Shown here: positions 8,828 through 10,834 of the stretch, piece after piece | Layout of the letters: each line of letters opens with the position of its first letter | How positions within the stretch are numbered: the stretch's first letter is position 1 | Origin: Thiotrichaceae bacterium | GTDB lineage: Bacteria > Pseudomonadota > Gammaproteobacteria > Thiotrichales > Thiotrichaceae | NCBI GenBank assembly: GCA_027009095.1 | Contig: JALVDG010000213.1 | Location: 1-10,834 of the forward strand | DNA: 10,834 nucleotides | Reading direction: 5' to 3' | Position numbers and translations under genes: made by a program | The notes under the pieces: generated by a model | Seen by the model: only the letters and a program-made list of their open reading frames with translations | The model's database searches: none | Told to the model about the DNA's origin: nothing

Positions 8828-8861
8828 AAAAAAGTGTGTGACAGATATTTCTCACTTTTTT
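8828..8861. terminator. Orphan terminator-like stem-loop
   Basis: AAAAAAGTG (8828-8836) pairs perfectly with CACTTTTTT (8853-8861) around a 16-base loop. The A-tract/T-tract symmetry would allow it to act in either direction. It has only two G-C pairs, so it is weak. No gene ends nearby on either strand; if it is real, it would end a small unannotated transcript. Confidence 0.35.
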
Positions 8862-9061
8862 GCAACTCCAAAGCAACCGCCATAAATCACCAGCCATCTA
8901 TTTTAAGCTCTCATAGAGTCTATATACCAATCTTTGATTAGTGATACTGTGTTCCGACGTAAAAAAGTGATCTTGCTGATAATAAACTCTCAGCTCAGAA
9001 TGTTTTGAATATCTATATAAGTAAAATGAGTATAGAGAATCAATAAATTTTAAACTAAACT

Positions 9062-9092
9062 CCCCTTTCTAAAAATAATAAGAGGGGGAAGG
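9062..9092 (+). promoter_or_regulatory. Hairpin overlapping the Shine-Dalgarno of the Hsp70-like gene
   Basis: The binding site AGAGGGGGAAGG (9081-9092) is unusually strong and lies two bases before the ATG. CCCCTTT at 9062-9068 can pair with AGAGGGG at 9081-9087 (six Watson-Crick pairs and one U-G), with a 12-base A-rich loop. The pairing would cover the 5' half of the Shine-Dalgarno and leave GAAGG partly free. This fits translational control but has not been folded by computation. Confidence 0.4.
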
Positions 9093-9094
9093 TA

Positions 9095-10342
9095 ATGAGC
9101 TATTGCGGTCTTGATTTTGGTACAAGTAATTCGACCATTGGTATATTCAATCAACAAAAAATAAAGATGGTTGCACTAGAGTCTGATGCTGTTATCTTGC
9201 GCTCTGCTATTTTTTTGGATGATGAAGAATGTGACATTTACTTTGGTGAAACCGCTATTCAGCAGTATATAGAGGGTGCAGATGGACGTTTAATGACCTC
9301 TATAAAATCAGTGCTTGGCTCATCGTTAATGGATCAAAAAACACGTGTTTTTAATAAGATGATGCCCTTCTCTGATATTTTAGGTTACTTTATAAAACAC
9401 ATGAAAGTAAAAGCCGAGTTATCAAGTAATCGAGAACTAGACAGCGTGGTATTGGGTCGCCCTGTCCGCTTTAATGATCGTGATGATAGTGCCGATAAAT
9501 TAGCTGAAGATACCTTACGCAATATTGCTAAAGCACAAGGCTTTAAACATATTGAATTTCAGTACGAGCCGATTGCAGCCGCTTTAGCGTATGCCGAAAA
9601 TATCGAAACAGAAGAGCTTGCTTTAATTGTTGATATCGGTGGTGGTACGTCCGACTTTACCTTAATAAAAATAGCCCCGCAAACAAGCCATACATCCAGT
9701 CAAATACTCTCAACGGCAGGGGTACATATTGGTGGTACTAATTTCGATCAATTATTGAGTTATCATAACGTTATGCCCCTGCTAGGCTTACACACAAGCT
9801 TACGTTCAATGAATGGTACAGATATAGAAGTGCCCAGCTCCTATTTTTCTGATTTATCTACTTGGCACAAAATCAATCATTTATACAGCAAAGAAACACT
9901 CATCAATATTAAAACCTCCTTGGCGACTGCGAATGATAAAACACGTATTAAGCGATTATTTAATGTATTAGAAAATAGAGAAGGGCATCGTTTAATTGAT
10001 CGTATTGAAACTGGCAAAAAAGCCTTATCTGAAGTAGAAAGCATCCAACTGCCTTTAGAATTTATTGAGGAAGACCTCAGTGTAGAAATTAAAAAATCTG
10101 ATTTTGAAGAGATAATTGATAATGACTTACAAAAAGTATATCAAACCATTCACTCTCTTCTTCTTGAGGCTGCAATAAAAACAGATGATATAGATATTGT
10201 GTTTTTTACAGGGGGAACAACAAAAATTGATAAGATCAGACATGATATTATGCAATTTTTTAGCCATGCAAAAGAGGTGAAAGGCGATGTATTCGCTAGC
10301 GTTGGTTATGGTTTAACACTGGATGCTAGTCGTCGATTTTAA
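9095..10342 (+). CDS. Short Hsp70 family protein (YegD-like), ATPase domain only
   Basis: A 415-residue actin-fold ATPase of the YegD branch of Hsp70 (E. coli YegD about 450). Hsp70 landmarks in order: phosphate-1 GLDFGTSNSTIG at 5-16, GRPVRFN at 121-127, the connect-1 region YEPIAAALAYA at 157-167, phosphate-2 VDIGGGTSDFTLI at 179-191, HIGGTNFDQLL at 211-221, and the adenosine motif IVFFTGGTTKI at 368-378. SSYFSDLSTWHKI at 248-260 is typical of the YegD group. The chain ends right after the nucleotide-binding domain, so the substrate-binding domain and lid of DnaK are missing, which is normal for this group. A chaperone role is assumed from fold alone; no client or pathway is known to me. 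No dnaJ or grpE lies nearby. It starts with an intense Shine-Dalgarno and stands alone, convergent with thiC. Confidence 0.88.
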   Translation: MSYCGLDFGTSNSTIGIFNQQKIKMVALESDAVILRSAIFLDDEECDIYFGETAIQQYIEGADGRLMTSIKSVLGSSLMDQKTRVFNKMMPFSDILGYFIKHMKVKAELSSNRELDSVVLGRPVRFNDRDDSADKLAEDTLRNIAKAQGFKHIEFQYEPIAAALAYAENIETEELALIVDIGGGTSDFTLIKIAPQTSHTSSQILSTAGVHIGGTNFDQLLSYHNVMPLLGLHTSLRSMNGTDIEVPSSYFSDLSTWHKINHLYSKETLINIKTSLATANDKTRIKRLFNVLENREGHRLIDRIETGKKALSEVESIQLPLEFIEEDLSVEIKKSDFEEIIDNDLQKVYQTIHSLLLEAAIKTDDIDIVFFTGGTTKIDKIRHDIMQFFSHAKEVKGDVFASVGYGLTLDASRRF

Positions 10343-10363
10343 AGCGATTAAAACGAGACAATT

Positions 10364-10440
10364 ATAGCCTGTGTTGAGTTTGTAAAACATGGGATAGTGT
10401 TTGATAAAAACCCCGTGTCTCATACCTCAATACAGGCTAT
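10364..10440. repeat. 77-base inverted repeat / stem-loop between Hsp70-like gene and thiC
   Basis: ATAGCCTGTGTTGAG (10364-10378) pairs over all 15 positions with CTCAATACAGGCTAT (10426-10440), one of them a G-U wobble on the plus strand. Inside, ACATGGG (10387-10393) can pair with CCCGTGT (10412-10418), again with one wobble. The element lies 21 bases after the stop of the Hsp70-like gene and 27 bases beyond the thiC stop. No T-tract follows on either side, so it is either a bidirectional transcription block of a less usual kind or a small palindromic repeat. A second pairing, GAGACA (10355-10360) with TGTCTC (10416-10421), would compete with the inner stem. Confidence 0.75.
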
Positions 10441-10467
10441 GGAACTGCCGAAGGGGACGGGTTAATA

Positions 10468-10834
<367 letters not shown>

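Larger units (their letters stand above)
8595..9094. other. 500-base AT-rich divergent gap, pncC / Hsp70-like gene
   Basis: No ORF of any credible length is present on either strand; the longest I followed with a terminator behind it encodes 23 residues on the minus strand and shows no family features. The stretch is strongly AT-rich. It contains a perfect 10-base palindrome (ACTTATAAGT, 8725-8734), a terminator-like stem-loop (8828-8861) and, just before the Hsp70-like gene, a hairpin over the ribosome binding site. Possible -10 motifs are abundant because of the base composition, so I do not call a promoter. No sigma-32 consensus was recognised. Confidence 0.5.

Noticed and set aside
8789..8900. 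Minus-strand 23-residue ORF ending at the 8828-8861 stem-loop
   Set aside because: Too short, no binding site or recognisable features, and its end overlaps the stem itself.

Overview
The window looks like an ordinary stretch of core chromosome from a fairly AT-rich gammaproteobacterium. The gene order hflK-hflC-DUF2065-hisZ-purA is the one I know from Pseudomonas-type genomes, and pncC-recA-recX is the standard gammaproteobacterial recA neighbourhood. The protein sequences also read as gammaproteobacterial. A Thiotrichales-like host is possible, but I cannot fix the genus. No transposase, phage gene, CRISPR array, tRNA or rRNA was seen.

Layout. A minus-strand endonuclease I family gene (91-708) lacks the usual signal peptide. 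A 340-base divergent gap with a plausible sigma-70 promoter leads into the plus-strand hflK-hflC-DUF2065 cluster (1049-3303), followed by hisZ (3434-4624). purA (4798-6093) has its own likely -10 box. purA converges on the minus-strand group pncC-recA-recX (8594 down to 6232), and a long imperfect inverted repeat (6130-6204) sits between the converging ends. After pncC a 500-base AT-rich divergent gap precedes a plus-strand short Hsp70 of the YegD type (9095-10342). That gene converges, across a second long stem-loop (10364-10440), on the 3' end of thiC, which runs off the right edge.

How the genes work together. HflK and HflC form the membrane SPFH complex that surrounds and modulates the FtsH protease. 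HisZ is the regulatory subunit for a short-form HisG in the first step of histidine synthesis, a pathway that consumes ATP and returns AICAR to purine synthesis. PurA commits IMP to AMP, so hisZ-purA is a metabolically sensible pair. RecA and RecX are the recombinase and its modulator, and PncC recycles nicotinamide mononucleotide from the NAD cycle. ThiC makes the thiamine pyrimidine.

Nothing here amounts to a new system. The points most worth a second look are the two long inverted repeats at convergent gene ends, the signal-less endonuclease I, a hairpin that could cover the ribosome binding site of the Hsp70-like gene, and a recA with no recognisable LexA box and a lysine-rich instead of acidic C-terminal tail.
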